DNA of 64,000 nt, from contig NZ_SPHO01000020.1 in NCBI RefSeq assembly GCF_005845215.1, positions 1-64,000 of the forward strand, in the 5' to 3' direction. The translations under genes and the position numbers were made by a program. Shown here in pieces: positions 17,747 to 27,166 of this stretch; within the stretch, counting starts at the first letter, position 1, and every line of letters starts with the position of its first letter. Under the pieces are notes generated by a model. That model did no database searches. It was not told the DNA's origin and saw only the letters and a list, made by a program, of their open reading frames with translations. The DNA is from Clostridium sp. 1001271st1 H5. GTDB taxonomy: Bacteria; Bacillota; Clostridia; Lachnospirales; Lachnospiraceae.

Positions 17747-17775
17747 TTTAACTGTAAATAATAAAAATCTATAAT
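17747..17775 (+). promoter_or_regulatory. Promoter of the ribose-type ABC operon
   Basis: TATAAT (17770-17775) is perfect. TTAACT (17748-17753) lies 16 bases upstream and matches the -35 consensus at four of six positions. Confidence 0.5.
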
Positions 17776-17818
17776 GAATATACCAGAAAACAGTCAGAAA
17801 CATAGAAGGAGGAAAGAT

Positions 17819-18901
17819 ATGAGAAGAAAAGGCCTATGTATGGCAGCGTTATTATTGGCAGCAGCAATGTTATGCTCAGGGTGTTCAACAGATGCGTCTC
17901 CATCCGGCAATACGACGGCAGGGCAGCAGTCCAGCTCATCCCAGACTGAAGCGCCTGTAAAGGAGGAAACGGTTGCCGGCAGCGAAAAAGAAACGTCTTC
18001 CCAGGACGGCGGAGGAAAAGCAGTGAATGCGTCTGATTATCTGATTGGATATTCACAGCTGGCAAATACAGGCACATACCGGATTGCCGAGACTAACAGC
18101 ATGAAGGATGAGGCGGAGAAGCGGGGGTTTAAGCTGATTGTCACGGATGCCCAGGATAATACGGCTAAACAGGTATCTGATGTGGAAGACCTGATTGCCC
18201 AGAACATTGACTTGCTCATACTGTCTCCCAGGGAGTTTGAGGGATTAGAGACAGCATTGCAGACAGCCAAAGAGAATTCTGTCCCGGTAATACTGGTAGA
18301 CAGGCTTGCCAAGGGCGAGCCAGGAGTGGATTATGTAACCTATATTGCCACGGATTTTGTATGGGAAGGACAGGCAGCAGGCGAATGGCTTAAGGAAAAG
18401 ACCGGGGGAACCTGCAATATCATTGAGCTTACAGGAACAGTGGGGTCTTCTTCTGCCCAGGACAGGGCTACAGGGTTCGCAGGTGTGGTGAATCAGAATG
18501 AGGGAATGAAGATTATCGCATCACAGACAGGAAATTTTGAACGGTCTGAAGGACAGAAGGTTATGGAGAATCTGCTGCAGGCCCATGGCGGTGAGGTGGA
18601 TGCAGTATTCTGCCACAATGACCAGATGGCTCTGGGGGCTGTGCAGGCCATTAAGGCAGCGGGCTATAAGCCAAATGAGGATATTCTGGTAATAGGAATA
18701 GACGGGGAAATGGATTCATTTAAATCTGTCATAGCCGGTGAGATGTCGGCAACTGTTGTCAGCAGTCCCATGTATGGGCCTATTACCTTTGACACGGTAG
18801 AAAAAATCCTGGCAGGTCAGGAGGTTCCGGAGCAGACCATCATGGAAGGCGTGGTGGTGGATGCGGGAAATGCACAGGAAAATATGGACCTGGCATATTA
18901 A
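17819..18901 (+). CDS. Ribose-type sugar ABC transporter substrate-binding lipoprotein
   Basis: The 360-residue protein begins with a lipoprotein signal, MRRKGLCMAALLLAAAMLCSGC, whose lipobox Cys would be lipidated, so it is anchored to the outer face of the membrane. A Ser/Thr/Glu-rich linker (about 25-65) leads into a periplasmic-binding domain of the RbsB/ALS type: LIGYSQLANTGTYRIAETNS, LILSPREFEGLETAL, CHNDQMALGAVQAI, VIGIDGEM. GGAGGAAAG precedes the ATG at 17819; an upstream in-frame ATG (17774) is less likely. It delivers its sugar to the two permeases and the ATPase that follow. The substrate is unknown but is probably a monosaccharide or small glycoside, given the glycosidase-like gene in the same operon. 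Confidence 0.92.
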   Translation: MRRKGLCMAALLLAAAMLCSGCSTDASPSGNTTAGQQSSSSQTEAPVKEETVAGSEKETSSQDGGGKAVNASDYLIGYSQLANTGTYRIAETNSMKDEAEKRGFKLIVTDAQDNTAKQVSDVEDLIAQNIDLLILSPREFEGLETALQTAKENSVPVILVDRLAKGEPGVDYVTYIATDFVWEGQAAGEWLKEKTGGTCNIIELTGTVGSSSAQDRATGFAGVVNQNEGMKIIASQTGNFERSEGQKVMENLLQAHGGEVDAVFCHNDQMALGAVQAIKAAGYKPNEDILVIGIDGEMDSFKSVIAGEMSATVVSSPMYGPITFDTVEKILAGQEVPEQTIMEGVVVDAGNAQENMDLAY

Positions 18902-18929
18902 GCAGAGAGGTATGGGTGAAGGAACGGCC

Positions 18930-20441
18930 ATGGAGAATCGGTATTTATTAGAGATGCAGAACATATCCAAAGGCTTCCCGGGTGTACAGGCAATCAAACA
19001 GGTGGATTTTAAGGTCGGATATGGAGAAGTACATGGACTGATGGGGGAAAATGGAGCAGGAAAATCCACCTTGATGAAGATTCTGAATGGTCTCTACAGC
19101 AGTGACAGCGGAAGGGTCCTGTTTGATGGGAAGACGGTTCATCCCCAGTCTTCCCTGGAGGCCCAGAAACTAGGTATCAGTACTATCTATCAGGAGTTGA
19201 ATCTTATACCGGAACTGAGTATATGTGAAAATATATATATTGGCAGAGAGCCTATGGGAAAGTGGGGAATAGACTGGAAGGCGATGGAAAGAAATGCCAG
19301 GGAACTTCTGACAGGTATCGGCCTGGATTATGATGTAAAGCAGCCCCTCAGCATACAGGGAGCTGCTGTGGCACAGATGGTGGCAATTGCCAGGGCATTG
19401 GCCATTCAGTCTAAGCTGGTAGTGATGGATGAACCTACATCCTCCCTGGATAACCAGGAGGTTAAGATTCTGTTTCAGGTAATCCGGAGACTTAAGAGCC
19501 AGGGAGTATCCATTATTTTCATATCACATCGTTTAAATGAGGTCTATGAAATATGCGACAGGGTTACGATTTTGAAGGACGGTGTATGTGAAGGTGAGTA
19601 TGGTATCAATGAGCTGGATGAGATATCCCTTGTCTCTAAAATGATTGGACAGAAGGTGGAAAACAGTGAATCGCGTTTACAGGATAATAATTATCACTGC
19701 GACAGCCAGCCAATCTGCGAGATGGAAAATATTACCAATAGCAAGCTGAAAGGGATATCGTTTAAAATGAACCCGGGAGAAGTATTGGGATTTGCCGGAT
19801 TGCTTGGTTCCGGAAGGACAGAACTCATTAAGGTACTGTTCGGGGAGGATACGGATTATAGGGGAACCATTGTGATAGACAAAAGAAAAATCAGATTTAA
19901 AATGCCATCAGATGCCATCCGGCAGGGAATGGCGCTCTGCCCGGAGGACCGCAGAACCGAGGGAATCATACCAAACCTGTCGGTACGCGAGAATATATCC
20001 ATTGTCCTTCTCCCGAAGCTGACCAGGATGGGAATTATATCAAGAAAAGCCCAAGAGAAAGTGGCAGCAGAGTTCATAAACAGGCTGGGCATCAAGACAC
20101 CTGACATGGAACAGAAAGTCAGGAACTTAAGCGGCGGAAACCAGCAGAAGGTATTGCTGGCCAGATGGCTGTGTACCTCTCCCAGGCTGGTTATCATGGA
20201 TGAGCCCACCAGAGGAATTGATGTGGGCGCAAAGGCGGAAATAGAAAAAATTGTGCGTGACCTGGCAAAGCAGGGAATGAGCGTTGTCATGATTTCATCG
20301 GAAATCAGCGAGGTGGTAAGGAACAGCAACCGGGTGATGGTGTTGAGGGATGGGCGTAAATTAGGTGAACTTACTGGCGGGGAAATCAGCCAGGAAGAAA
20401 TCATGAAGAGGATAGCTGACAACAAAGTATTCAGTATGTGA
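18930..20441 (+). CDS. Ribose/galactose-type sugar ABC transporter ATPase (double NBD)
   Basis: The 503-residue RbsA/MglA-type protein contains two fused nucleotide-binding domains. The first has Walker A GENGAGKST, Walker B LVVMDEPTSSLD and a divergent signature (SIQGAAVAQM in place of the usual LSVAQQQ). The second has the degenerate P-loop GLLGSGRTE typical of this class, the signature LSGGNQQKV and Walker B LVIMDEPTRGIDVG. It energises the importer from the cytoplasmic side. ATG 18930 is chosen for its AAGGA spacing; ATG 18912 is also possible. Confidence 0.94.
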   Translation: MENRYLLEMQNISKGFPGVQAIKQVDFKVGYGEVHGLMGENGAGKSTLMKILNGLYSSDSGRVLFDGKTVHPQSSLEAQKLGISTIYQELNLIPELSICENIYIGREPMGKWGIDWKAMERNARELLTGIGLDYDVKQPLSIQGAAVAQMVAIARALAIQSKLVVMDEPTSSLDNQEVKILFQVIRRLKSQGVSIIFISHRLNEVYEICDRVTILKDGVCEGEYGINELDEISLVSKMIGQKVENSESRLQDNNYHCDSQPICEMENITNSKLKGISFKMNPGEVLGFAGLLGSGRTELIKVLFGEDTDYRGTIVIDKRKIRFKMPSDAIRQGMALCPEDRRTEGIIPNLSVRENISIVLLPKLTRMGIISRKAQEKVAAEFINRLGIKTPDMEQKVRNLSGGNQQKVLLARWLCTSPRLVIMDEPTRGIDVGAKAEIEKIVRDLAKQGMSVVMISSEISEVVRNSNRVMVLRDGRKLGELTGGEISQEEIMKRIADNKVFSM

Positions 20442-20457
20442 GGATAAGAGGCGTGAT

Positions 20458-21438
20458 ATGAGTAAATTATTGAAAAAATACGGAGTATACCTGGCCCTCT
20501 TTGCAATGGTAGTGTTTAATAGTCTGGTTACCAGGAATTTCTTCAGCCTGAATACCTGCTGGAACATCATGATTCAGAGCACGACCGTAATGTTTGTCTC
20601 CCTTGGAATGACAGCGGCCATTGCTTCAGGCGGAATTGACATTTCCATTGGGCCCGTTATGGCCTTAAGCGCCATTGTGTTTGCCAGACTTTTAGACGTT
20701 TCGGTAATCGGTGCGTTTATAAGCGCGTTGGCGCTGGCTATTTTCTGCGGAGCAGTAAACGGGTTCATCATTGCCAGATTTTCCATACAGCCAATGATTG
20801 TTACCCTGGGAATGATGAACATGGTCCGGGGGTTTGCGGAACTGGTTAATGATGGAAGGACATATTCCTTTTCCCATCCAGTTATATCAAATCTTGGATT
20901 TTATAAGGTTTTTGGCTTAGTGCCAATCCAGGCCCTGTTTATAATAATGGCAGTTGGCGCCATGTACATATTGATGAAGCGGATGCGCTTCGGCGTTTAT
21001 GTCGAAACCATAGGAGACAACCCGAAGGCAGCCAGGCTCTCGGGAATCAGGATTTCAGGCATGATGGTCCTTATTTATATGCTCAGTGGTTTTCTTGCCG
21101 GTGCAGCCGGATTGGTAGAGGCCCTGCGTATGTCCGCGGCAGACCCCATTAATTTTGGACTTCAGATTGAAGTGGATGCCATTGCCTCTACTGCAATCGG
21201 TGGTACCAATATGGCAGGGGGGAAAGCAAACCTGGCAGGAACCGTGGCCGGTGTGTTCATTATGCAGATAATAACAGTAATGGTGAATATGAACAATGTG
21301 CCGTATTCCTATTCTCTGGTCATCAAGACGCTGGTTGTCATCATTGCGGTCTGTGCCCAGAACGGAAAATTTACAAGATTGGCAGGATTTAGGAAGAGGA
21401 CGGAGGTAAATACATGGGCGGTTCAAAAAAATATATAG
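20458..21438 (+). CDS. Ribose-type sugar ABC transporter permease
   Basis: The 326-residue polytopic membrane protein has about eight to ten hydrophobic segments and the RbsC-family hallmarks GMTAAIASGGIDISIGPVMA near residue 45 and GGTNMAGGKANLAGT in the C-terminal half, the region contacting the ATPase. It pairs with the next permease to form the pore. Its 3' end overlaps that gene by 25 bases. Confidence 0.93.
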   Translation: MSKLLKKYGVYLALFAMVVFNSLVTRNFFSLNTCWNIMIQSTTVMFVSLGMTAAIASGGIDISIGPVMALSAIVFARLLDVSVIGAFISALALAIFCGAVNGFIIARFSIQPMIVTLGMMNMVRGFAELVNDGRTYSFSHPVISNLGFYKVFGLVPIQALFIIMAVGAMYILMKRMRFGVYVETIGDNPKAARLSGIRISGMMVLIYMLSGFLAGAAGLVEALRMSAADPINFGLQIEVDAIASTAIGGTNMAGGKANLAGTVAGVFIMQIITVMVNMNNVPYSYSLVIKTLVVIIAVCAQNGKFTRLAGFRKRTEVNTWAVQKNI

Positions 21439-22391
21439 TCTGGATACAGGAAAAGAGCGCGGTGGTTGTATTCCTGATGCTTTTCCTCATATCAGCCCTG
21501 CGGTATAAACAGTTCTTTACCCCCATCAATCTGGTAAATCTATTCAGGCAGTCCAGCATAATAGGAGTCATAGCTGTGGGGATGACATTTGTTATCATAA
21601 CAGGGTGCATCGATTTGTCGGTAGGTTCCACTGTAGCTGTGTGCGGTATTCTGGCAGCACGGATGTGCTCGGTGAATATTGGGGCTGCCATTCTGGTTCC
21701 TCTGTGTGCGGGAGCACTGATTGGAATTATAAACGGGACCTTTGTAACCAAACTGGAAGTACCGCCCTGGATTACATCCCTGTCCATGATGATGTGCCTC
21801 AGAGGGATAGCCTACATCATGACCAATGAAAGCTCGGTGGATGTGGAAAAGGTTTCTCCGGCCTTTCAGATGATTGGAAGGGGAAAGATACTGGGGCTGC
21901 CGGTTCCCGGAATCCTGTTCCTTCTCTTTGTGCTGATTGGGGCCTACAGCCTTAAGTATACCAGATTTGGACGGAGCGTATATGCCACAGGAGGAAACAG
22001 GGAAGGAGCCAGGATGATGGGAATCCGGATTGACAGGACTATCATCCTATCATATATGCTGTGCGGCATCGGCGCTGCCATGTCAGGTCTGATTCTCGCC
22101 TCCAGGCTGGGGGCTGCCCAGTCTACGGCGGGAGAACTTTATGAGATGCAGGTTATTGCAGCAGTGGTCCTTGGCGGAACGCTTCTGACCGGAGGCATAG
22201 GCCATATGGCAGGCACGTTGTTTGGTGTGTTTACCATGAGCATGATAGCAAATATTTTTAATATGCAGGGAAATATCAGTACATGGTGGCAGAATGTAAT
22301 CATGGGATTTCTTATTCTGGTGATTGTTATTATGCAGTCCGGACTGGAACAGATAAAAACGAAAAAGAGTGAGGAGGAAGCTATATGTTGA
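21414..22391 (+). CDS. Ribose-type sugar ABC transporter permease (second)
   Basis: The 325-residue RbsC-family membrane protein shows GMTFVIITGCIDLSVGSTVA and the C-terminal VVLGGTLLTGGIGHMAGTL. It is homologous to the permease before it, so the importer probably uses a heterodimeric pore. GGAGG inside the upstream gene positions the start at 21414, and translation is likely coupled. The stop overlaps the next gene by seven bases, tying the glycosidase-like gene to transport. Confidence 0.93.
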   Translation: MGGSKKYIVWIQEKSAVVVFLMLFLISALRYKQFFTPINLVNLFRQSSIIGVIAVGMTFVIITGCIDLSVGSTVAVCGILAARMCSVNIGAAILVPLCAGALIGIINGTFVTKLEVPPWITSLSMMMCLRGIAYIMTNESSVDVEKVSPAFQMIGRGKILGLPVPGILFLLFVLIGAYSLKYTRFGRSVYATGGNREGARMMGIRIDRTIILSYMLCGIGAAMSGLILASRLGAAQSTAGELYEMQVIAAVVLGGTLLTGGIGHMAGTLFGVFTMSMIANIFNMQGNISTWWQNVIMGFLILVIVIMQSGLEQIKTKKSEEEAIC

Positions 22392-23362
22392 ATTACAATC
22401 CATATACCGTTGGATGTCAGGCCGGGTGGAGGAAGTATGAGCACAACCCTGTTATTGGGGAAGACGGGGATTTTTGTTTCGACAATCATGTATTAAAAGC
22501 AGGAGACAAGCTGAGAATGTACTTTTCCTGGAGGACACATTACAGTATAGCATACACAGAAAGTGAGGATGGCCTTCATTGGGGGGAACGCCATGTGGTG
22601 TTAAGTCCCAGACCGGAGATTCCATGGGAGGAAGATTTAAACAGACCAGCCATTGATTACAGGGATGGAATGTTTCGTATGTGGTATTCCAGCCAGACAA
22701 CCGGAGGATTTAATCAGAAAAAATGGGTGGACTCATATATGGAGGCATCTAAGGAGGATAAAGGCGGGTCTGTCATAGGGTATGCCTGGAGCAGGGATGG
22801 AATCAGTTGGGAAAGACTGGAAGAGCCGGTACTGGTACCAAATCAGACCTGGGAAAAGCGTTCCTTAATGTGCCCCACTGTTCTGTGGGACCAGGAGCGG
22901 AAAATATATAAGCTGTGGTATTGCGGAGGAGGGTGGTTTGAGCCGGATGCCATTGGCTATGCCGAGAGCCAGGATGGAATTGTGTGGGAAAAATGCGGAG
23001 GGAATCCGGTCTTTACGCCTGATAAAAAGAATCTTTGGGAACGGGCCCATGTGGCCGGCTGTCAGGTGATAGAAATGGATGGCTGGTATTATATGTTCTA
23101 TATTGGTTATGAGGACTTGTTTAAAGCCAGAATCTGTCTGGCCAGGTCAAAGGACGGTGTAAGCGGATGGGAACGCCATCCCATGAACCCCATTATTTCG
23201 GCCGGACTGCCGGGGGCATGGGATTGTGAATCCATTTATAAGCCATTCCTGTATTATGATAAGGATTATGACAGGTGGCTGATGTACTTCAATGCCAGAA
23301 CAGGAACCACAGAGCGCATAGGAATCGCAATACATGATGGACGGGACTTCTGGAATTGCTGA
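22385..23362 (+). CDS. Five-bladed beta-propeller glycosidase-like protein
   Basis: The 325-residue protein repeats the motif (S/I)xYxxSxDGxxW several times: SIAYTESEDGLHW, IGYAWSRDGISW, IGYAESQDGIVW, ICLARSKDGVSGW. This is the pattern of the arabinanase/levansucrase/invertase-like beta-propeller superfamily (GH32, GH43, GH68, GH130 and relatives). Acidic residues that could be catalytic are present (for example NRPAIDYRDG), but which family it belongs to cannot be decided here. There is no signal peptide, so it would act in the cytoplasm on the sugar imported by the adjacent ABC system, either as hydrolase or phosphorylase. It overlaps the upstream permease by seven bases. Confidence 0.75.
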   Translation: MLNYNPYTVGCQAGWRKYEHNPVIGEDGDFCFDNHVLKAGDKLRMYFSWRTHYSIAYTESEDGLHWGERHVVLSPRPEIPWEEDLNRPAIDYRDGMFRMWYSSQTTGGFNQKKWVDSYMEASKEDKGGSVIGYAWSRDGISWERLEEPVLVPNQTWEKRSLMCPTVLWDQERKIYKLWYCGGGWFEPDAIGYAESQDGIVWEKCGGNPVFTPDKKNLWERAHVAGCQVIEMDGWYYMFYIGYEDLFKARICLARSKDGVSGWERHPMNPIISAGLPGAWDCESIYKPFLYYDKDYDRWLMYFNARTGTTERIGIAIHDGRDFWNC

Positions 23363-23400
23363 TGGTTATATGGTGAACTGCATAAATTTTATGAAAGGCA

Positions 23401-23452
23401 GCAGGTTTAAGAGAACACTCCAGGCTAAGTTTGGAGCGTTCTCTATACCTGC
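23401..23452 (+). promoter_or_regulatory. Large hairpin in front of the sensor kinase gene
   Basis: GCAGGT (23401-23406) pairs with ACCTGC (23447-23452). Inside it AGAGAAC pairs with GTTCTCT and CTCCA with TGGAG. Together they form a long interrupted stem that ends four bases before the first possible start codon. No T-run follows, so an RNA control element or processing site is more likely than a plain terminator. Confidence 0.6.
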
Positions 23453-23455
23453 TTT

Positions 23456-25219
23456 ATGGGATTCATGAAAAAAATATACGCTCATATGATGAATTATAAA
23501 CTTCACACCAGGCTGATGATATACTTTTCAACTATGGTAATTGTGGCCATGCTTTTGGTGGCGGGTATATCCTACATTGCATCTTACCGGATTGTGGAGG
23601 AACTGGCCTATTCCTTCAGCAATCAGTCGGCGCAGTCTGTGGCGGATAATCTGAATGACATCTTCAATGAAGCGGAAAACCTGTCAGGTCTTGTGGAGAA
23701 CAATTCGATTTTCCAGAGCATCCTGAACGCAGAGATGCCGGAGGATATCAGAGATAGATATGCAACAGAGCTGAAATATGATTTTGAGTTGTACCAGCTG
23801 GCAGGATATACAATTAATGAGTTCGGAGGCTTATATGTGCTGGGGGATAATGGTTTTAACTTTAAGTCCCATAATGTGGCATTTCAGGAAACAGATTTTA
23901 GGAAGGAAGAATGGTACCGGCGCATCCATGAAGCGGATGGGGTCGTGTGGTTTGGGCCTAAGGTTTATTCCAGGACAGTTAAATCCATTGACCGGTCCTA
24001 TGCTGCCATGGGATGCCCGGTGATAAATAAGGCCAATGGAAACAGAATCGGCGTGGTATTGGTGGAAATAGAGGCTGATTCTATTGAATATATCATCCGG
24101 GAATTCGGCAATATAGAAAACGGGGTCATTCAGGTACTTGATGGGGAAAATACTATTCTGTTTCAAAAAAATGGTACTGGTAATGATTCCGGTGAAGCAA
24201 AAAGCCATAAGGACAGGAACAGGAACCATTCCGTATTTTATTATACAGAGACAATGGATAATGGATGGACTGTGGAATCCTATATCCCCAAGGCCATTCT
24301 GCTGGGAAGGATTATTAACCTGGGAATCTGGCTCGGGCTGGTGATATTTTTGATGATACTGCTGGCGGTTAAGGTCACCAGCGTCATTTCCGGTACAGTG
24401 ACCAATCCTATCAATAAATTAATTGACCTTATGGAACAGGCGGAACAAAAGGAATTTGCTGTTCAGATGCATGTGAAATATAAGGACGAGCTGGCGGTTC
24501 TGGGCAATAAGTTTAACAATATGATGGATTTTACAAGGCATCTGATTGCGGTCAATAATAAGGAACAGGAAAATCTGAGGGAAGCAGAATTAAAGACACT
24601 TCAAATGCAGATTAATCCGCATTTCCTGTATAATACCCTTGAAACCGTAATATGGCTGATACGGTCCAAAGAAAATGAAAAGGCAATCAGCGTGATTACA
24701 TCACTCTCCAAATTTTTCCGTATTGGGTTAAGCAGGGGACGGAATATCATAATGCTAAGGGAGGAACTGGAACACGTCAGGGAATACGTTAAGATTCAAA
24801 ATACCAGATACAGGGATAAAATCAATTTTTCCATCCATTTAACAGAGAATACCATGCTGGACTGTCCCATACCTAAGCTGACCCTGCAGCCATTGGTGGA
24901 GAACGCTATTTATCACGGCATCCAGGAAAAACCGGAAGGCGGGCATGTTTTGATTGAGATTGCCCGTGAAGCACAAGACAGAATCAGGATAACAGTCGCT
25001 GATGATGGCATTGGAATGACACCGGCTCAGTTGGAACGGCTTCAGACCGGGTTAAAGGAAATGGGGGAAGTGGGTTTCGGTATGTATAATACGAATCAAA
25101 GGTTATGTAATTATTTTGGGGAAGAGTCTGCTTTGAAGATTGAGAGCCGGTTTGGGGAAGGCACCAGGGTGTCATTTAGCATCAACGACAGCAGGAGGGA
25201 GGGAAAAGTGTATGATTAA
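23456..25219 (+). CDS. YesM-type membrane sensor histidine kinase
   Basis: The 587-residue protein has an N-terminal transmembrane helix (about residues 18-40), a long extracellular sensing region, a second transmembrane helix (about 285-305), a HAMP linker, the His_kinase block MQINPHFLYNTLETV with the phospho-acceptor His near residue 389, and a C-terminal ATPase domain (PLVENAIYHGI, ADDGIGM, GFGMYNTNQRL). Kinases of this type sense extracellular carbohydrates and act with AraC-type response regulators to control ABC sugar operons. ATG 23465, three codons in, is an alternative start; neither has a strong ribosome-binding site. It overlaps the regulator gene by eight bases. Confidence 0.93.
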   Translation: MGFMKKIYAHMMNYKLHTRLMIYFSTMVIVAMLLVAGISYIASYRIVEELAYSFSNQSAQSVADNLNDIFNEAENLSGLVENNSIFQSILNAEMPEDIRDRYATELKYDFELYQLAGYTINEFGGLYVLGDNGFNFKSHNVAFQETDFRKEEWYRRIHEADGVVWFGPKVYSRTVKSIDRSYAAMGCPVINKANGNRIGVVLVEIEADSIEYIIREFGNIENGVIQVLDGENTILFQKNGTGNDSGEAKSHKDRNRNHSVFYYTETMDNGWTVESYIPKAILLGRIINLGIWLGLVIFLMILLAVKVTSVISGTVTNPINKLIDLMEQAEQKEFAVQMHVKYKDELAVLGNKFNNMMDFTRHLIAVNNKEQENLREAELKTLQMQINPHFLYNTLETVIWLIRSKENEKAISVITSLSKFFRIGLSRGRNIIMLREELEHVREYVKIQNTRYRDKINFSIHLTENTMLDCPIPKLTLQPLVENAIYHGIQEKPEGGHVLIEIAREAQDRIRITVADDGIGMTPAQLERLQTGLKEMGEVGFGMYNTNQRLCNYFGEESALKIESRFGEGTRVSFSINDSRREGKVYD

Positions 25220-26765
25220 GGCCATTCTTGTGGATGATGAAGATATCATCAGGGAGGGACTGTCAAACTTTATAGACTGGACTGCTTTGGGTCTGGAACT
25301 GGTGGGACAGGCATCCAATGGGAGGGAGGCTGTGGAGCTGGTAAGAATGATGGCTCCGGAAGTGATTATAACAGATGTGAAAATGCCTATGATGAATGGA
25401 ATTGAACTTCTGGCCCTGGCAAAGGAACAAAGGCCGGACTGCGTGGTTATCATGATTAGCAGCTATGACCAGTTTGAATATGCCCAGCAGTCCCTTAATC
25501 TGGGCGCCTTTGCGTATCTGCTGAAACCCATTGATACGGATAAGCTGATTCATCTGTTAAAGGAAGCTGTTTTAAAAATACAGAAGGTCAGGTCAGGAGA
25601 GAAGATATTAAATACATACAGGAATGTGCTGGAACAGACCCAGAAAAATATATTAGATAATAAAATTAAGCTGATGGCACTTGGAGGAAGGGTGAATGCC
25701 CTGAATGAGACTGAGGCAAAGTATCTGGAACAGTTTACAAAATTCTGTGTGGCTTCGGTAAATGCAGAGAGACCTGAATACCAAGAAGAGTCCTTTATGG
25801 AGGAACTGGAACGTCACCTGGAAGAATGGAGGACCGGACACGCAGATGCAGCAGACATAAAACAATTCCAGAACCAGAACCGGATGACCGTGTTCTGTGT
25901 CATGATGAGAGGGGATAAAGAGATAAGCTTTCGTAAACTGCTGGCTATCTATTCCCGGTATTATACGGAAACCGTACTGGGGATAAGCGATACCGTTGAT
26001 TCTGTCAGGGAACTATCGGCTGCTTACCGCCAAAGCCTGGAAGCTGTGGAATACCGTTTTTTTACAGACAGAAGTCTGATTCGCTACCGCACTGTCCGGG
26101 AGGAAATACAGCCATCCTTTAAGGATATGCCTGACTGGAACCGGAACCTGGAAATGTGTCTGAAGGATGGGAGAGAAAGTGAGGTTAATACATTTACAGA
26201 TGAATTTCTGTCATATGTTTACCGGACGAAACCATCCCCGGTAATTATACGTACCATGGTTTCAGCTATTCTGCTGGAGACAATCCGTACGTTGAGAACA
26301 GCGGGAGGTAAACCAGAGGATTTGTTTTTGTCAGTATCAGACACCATTGCCGCTGTTTTGAATGAAAGCAATCCTGAATTCATGTCCAGAAAACTCAGGG
26401 AGCTGTTATGGAGCGTGTCTGATTATATTGCCAGGCTGGAAAAGCTAAGACCTAACTCAGTGGCGCAGAAGGCCAGGAAATATATAGAAGAGAATTATCA
26501 GAACCCTGATTTGAGGCTGGATGATGTGGCTGGATATGTCTATATAAATGCCAGCTATTTCAGCTCTGTTTTCAGTAAGGAAATGGGAATATCCTTTGGG
26601 GATTACCTGACCAAGGTGCGTATTGAAAAAGCAATGGATTTATTGAAAAATACGCATATGAAGGTATATGAGATTGCTGAATGGGTGGGATACCAGAATC
26701 CCTCCTGGTTCAATGTGGCATTTAAACGGTATACGGGACAGAAGCCAGGGGATTTTAGAAAATAA
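25212..26765 (+). CDS. YesN-type response regulator with AraC DNA-binding domain
   Basis: The 517-residue protein starts with a receiver domain: acidic pocket DDED (8-11), phospho-acceptor Asp55 in ITDVKMPMMNG, and Lys in AYLLKPID. A middle region of about 260 residues follows, then two AraC helix-turn-helix motifs at the C-terminus (LRLDDVAGYVYINASYFSSV and VYEIAEWVGYQNPSWFN). GGAGGG lies upstream of ATG 25212, inside the kinase gene. It probably activates the neighbouring ABC/glycosidase operon when phosphorylated by the adjacent kinase. Confidence 0.94.
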   Translation: MIKAILVDDEDIIREGLSNFIDWTALGLELVGQASNGREAVELVRMMAPEVIITDVKMPMMNGIELLALAKEQRPDCVVIMISSYDQFEYAQQSLNLGAFAYLLKPIDTDKLIHLLKEAVLKIQKVRSGEKILNTYRNVLEQTQKNILDNKIKLMALGGRVNALNETEAKYLEQFTKFCVASVNAERPEYQEESFMEELERHLEEWRTGHADAADIKQFQNQNRMTVFCVMMRGDKEISFRKLLAIYSRYYTETVLGISDTVDSVRELSAAYRQSLEAVEYRFFTDRSLIRYRTVREEIQPSFKDMPDWNRNLEMCLKDGRESEVNTFTDEFLSYVYRTKPSPVIIRTMVSAILLETIRTLRTAGGKPEDLFLSVSDTIAAVLNESNPEFMSRKLRELLWSVSDYIARLEKLRPNSVAQKARKYIEENYQNPDLRLDDVAGYVYINASYFSSVFSKEMGISFGDYLTKVRIEKAMDLLKNTHMKVYEIAEWVGYQNPSWFNVAFKRYTGQKPGDFRK

Positions 26766-26799
26766 ATACCACACGCTGCATAATAATAATTCTGATGGG

Positions 26800-26828
26800 A
26801 AAAGCCGGCCCGGGTGAGCCGGCTTTTT
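26800..26828 (+). terminator. Terminator after the two-component system
   Basis: AAAGCCGGC (26801-26809) pairs with GCCGGCTTT (26818-26826), followed by T to 26828. The 340 bases downstream to the next gene are A-rich on this strand. No clear -35/-10 pair, operator or gene was recognised there. Confidence 0.85.
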
Positions 26829-27166
26829 AGGTTGGCAGTTTTAATTGCTGGTTTTGCGGCAGCGGCATAAAAACTTGCAAATGTTGTAAAAAAACCACAG
26901 CCACACAGGGAGGGGGAATAAAACCAGCAGTAATATGGATGTAAATAACAAAACAAGATAAAAATTATCGCGTAGTAAAAGAAATATATTCAATTATATC
27001 AGAAAATTCAAACCAAAATAAAAAAATCACAGTTAAAAACATATCAAGAAACGCAAAAAAATCAGGACAAAACAGAAAAAAAGGTACGATAGAATATGAT
27101 ATTATTTCTAATAGACAGAGACAGGAACACAAAAAAATATACAAATTACATAAAAATGGGGGATAT

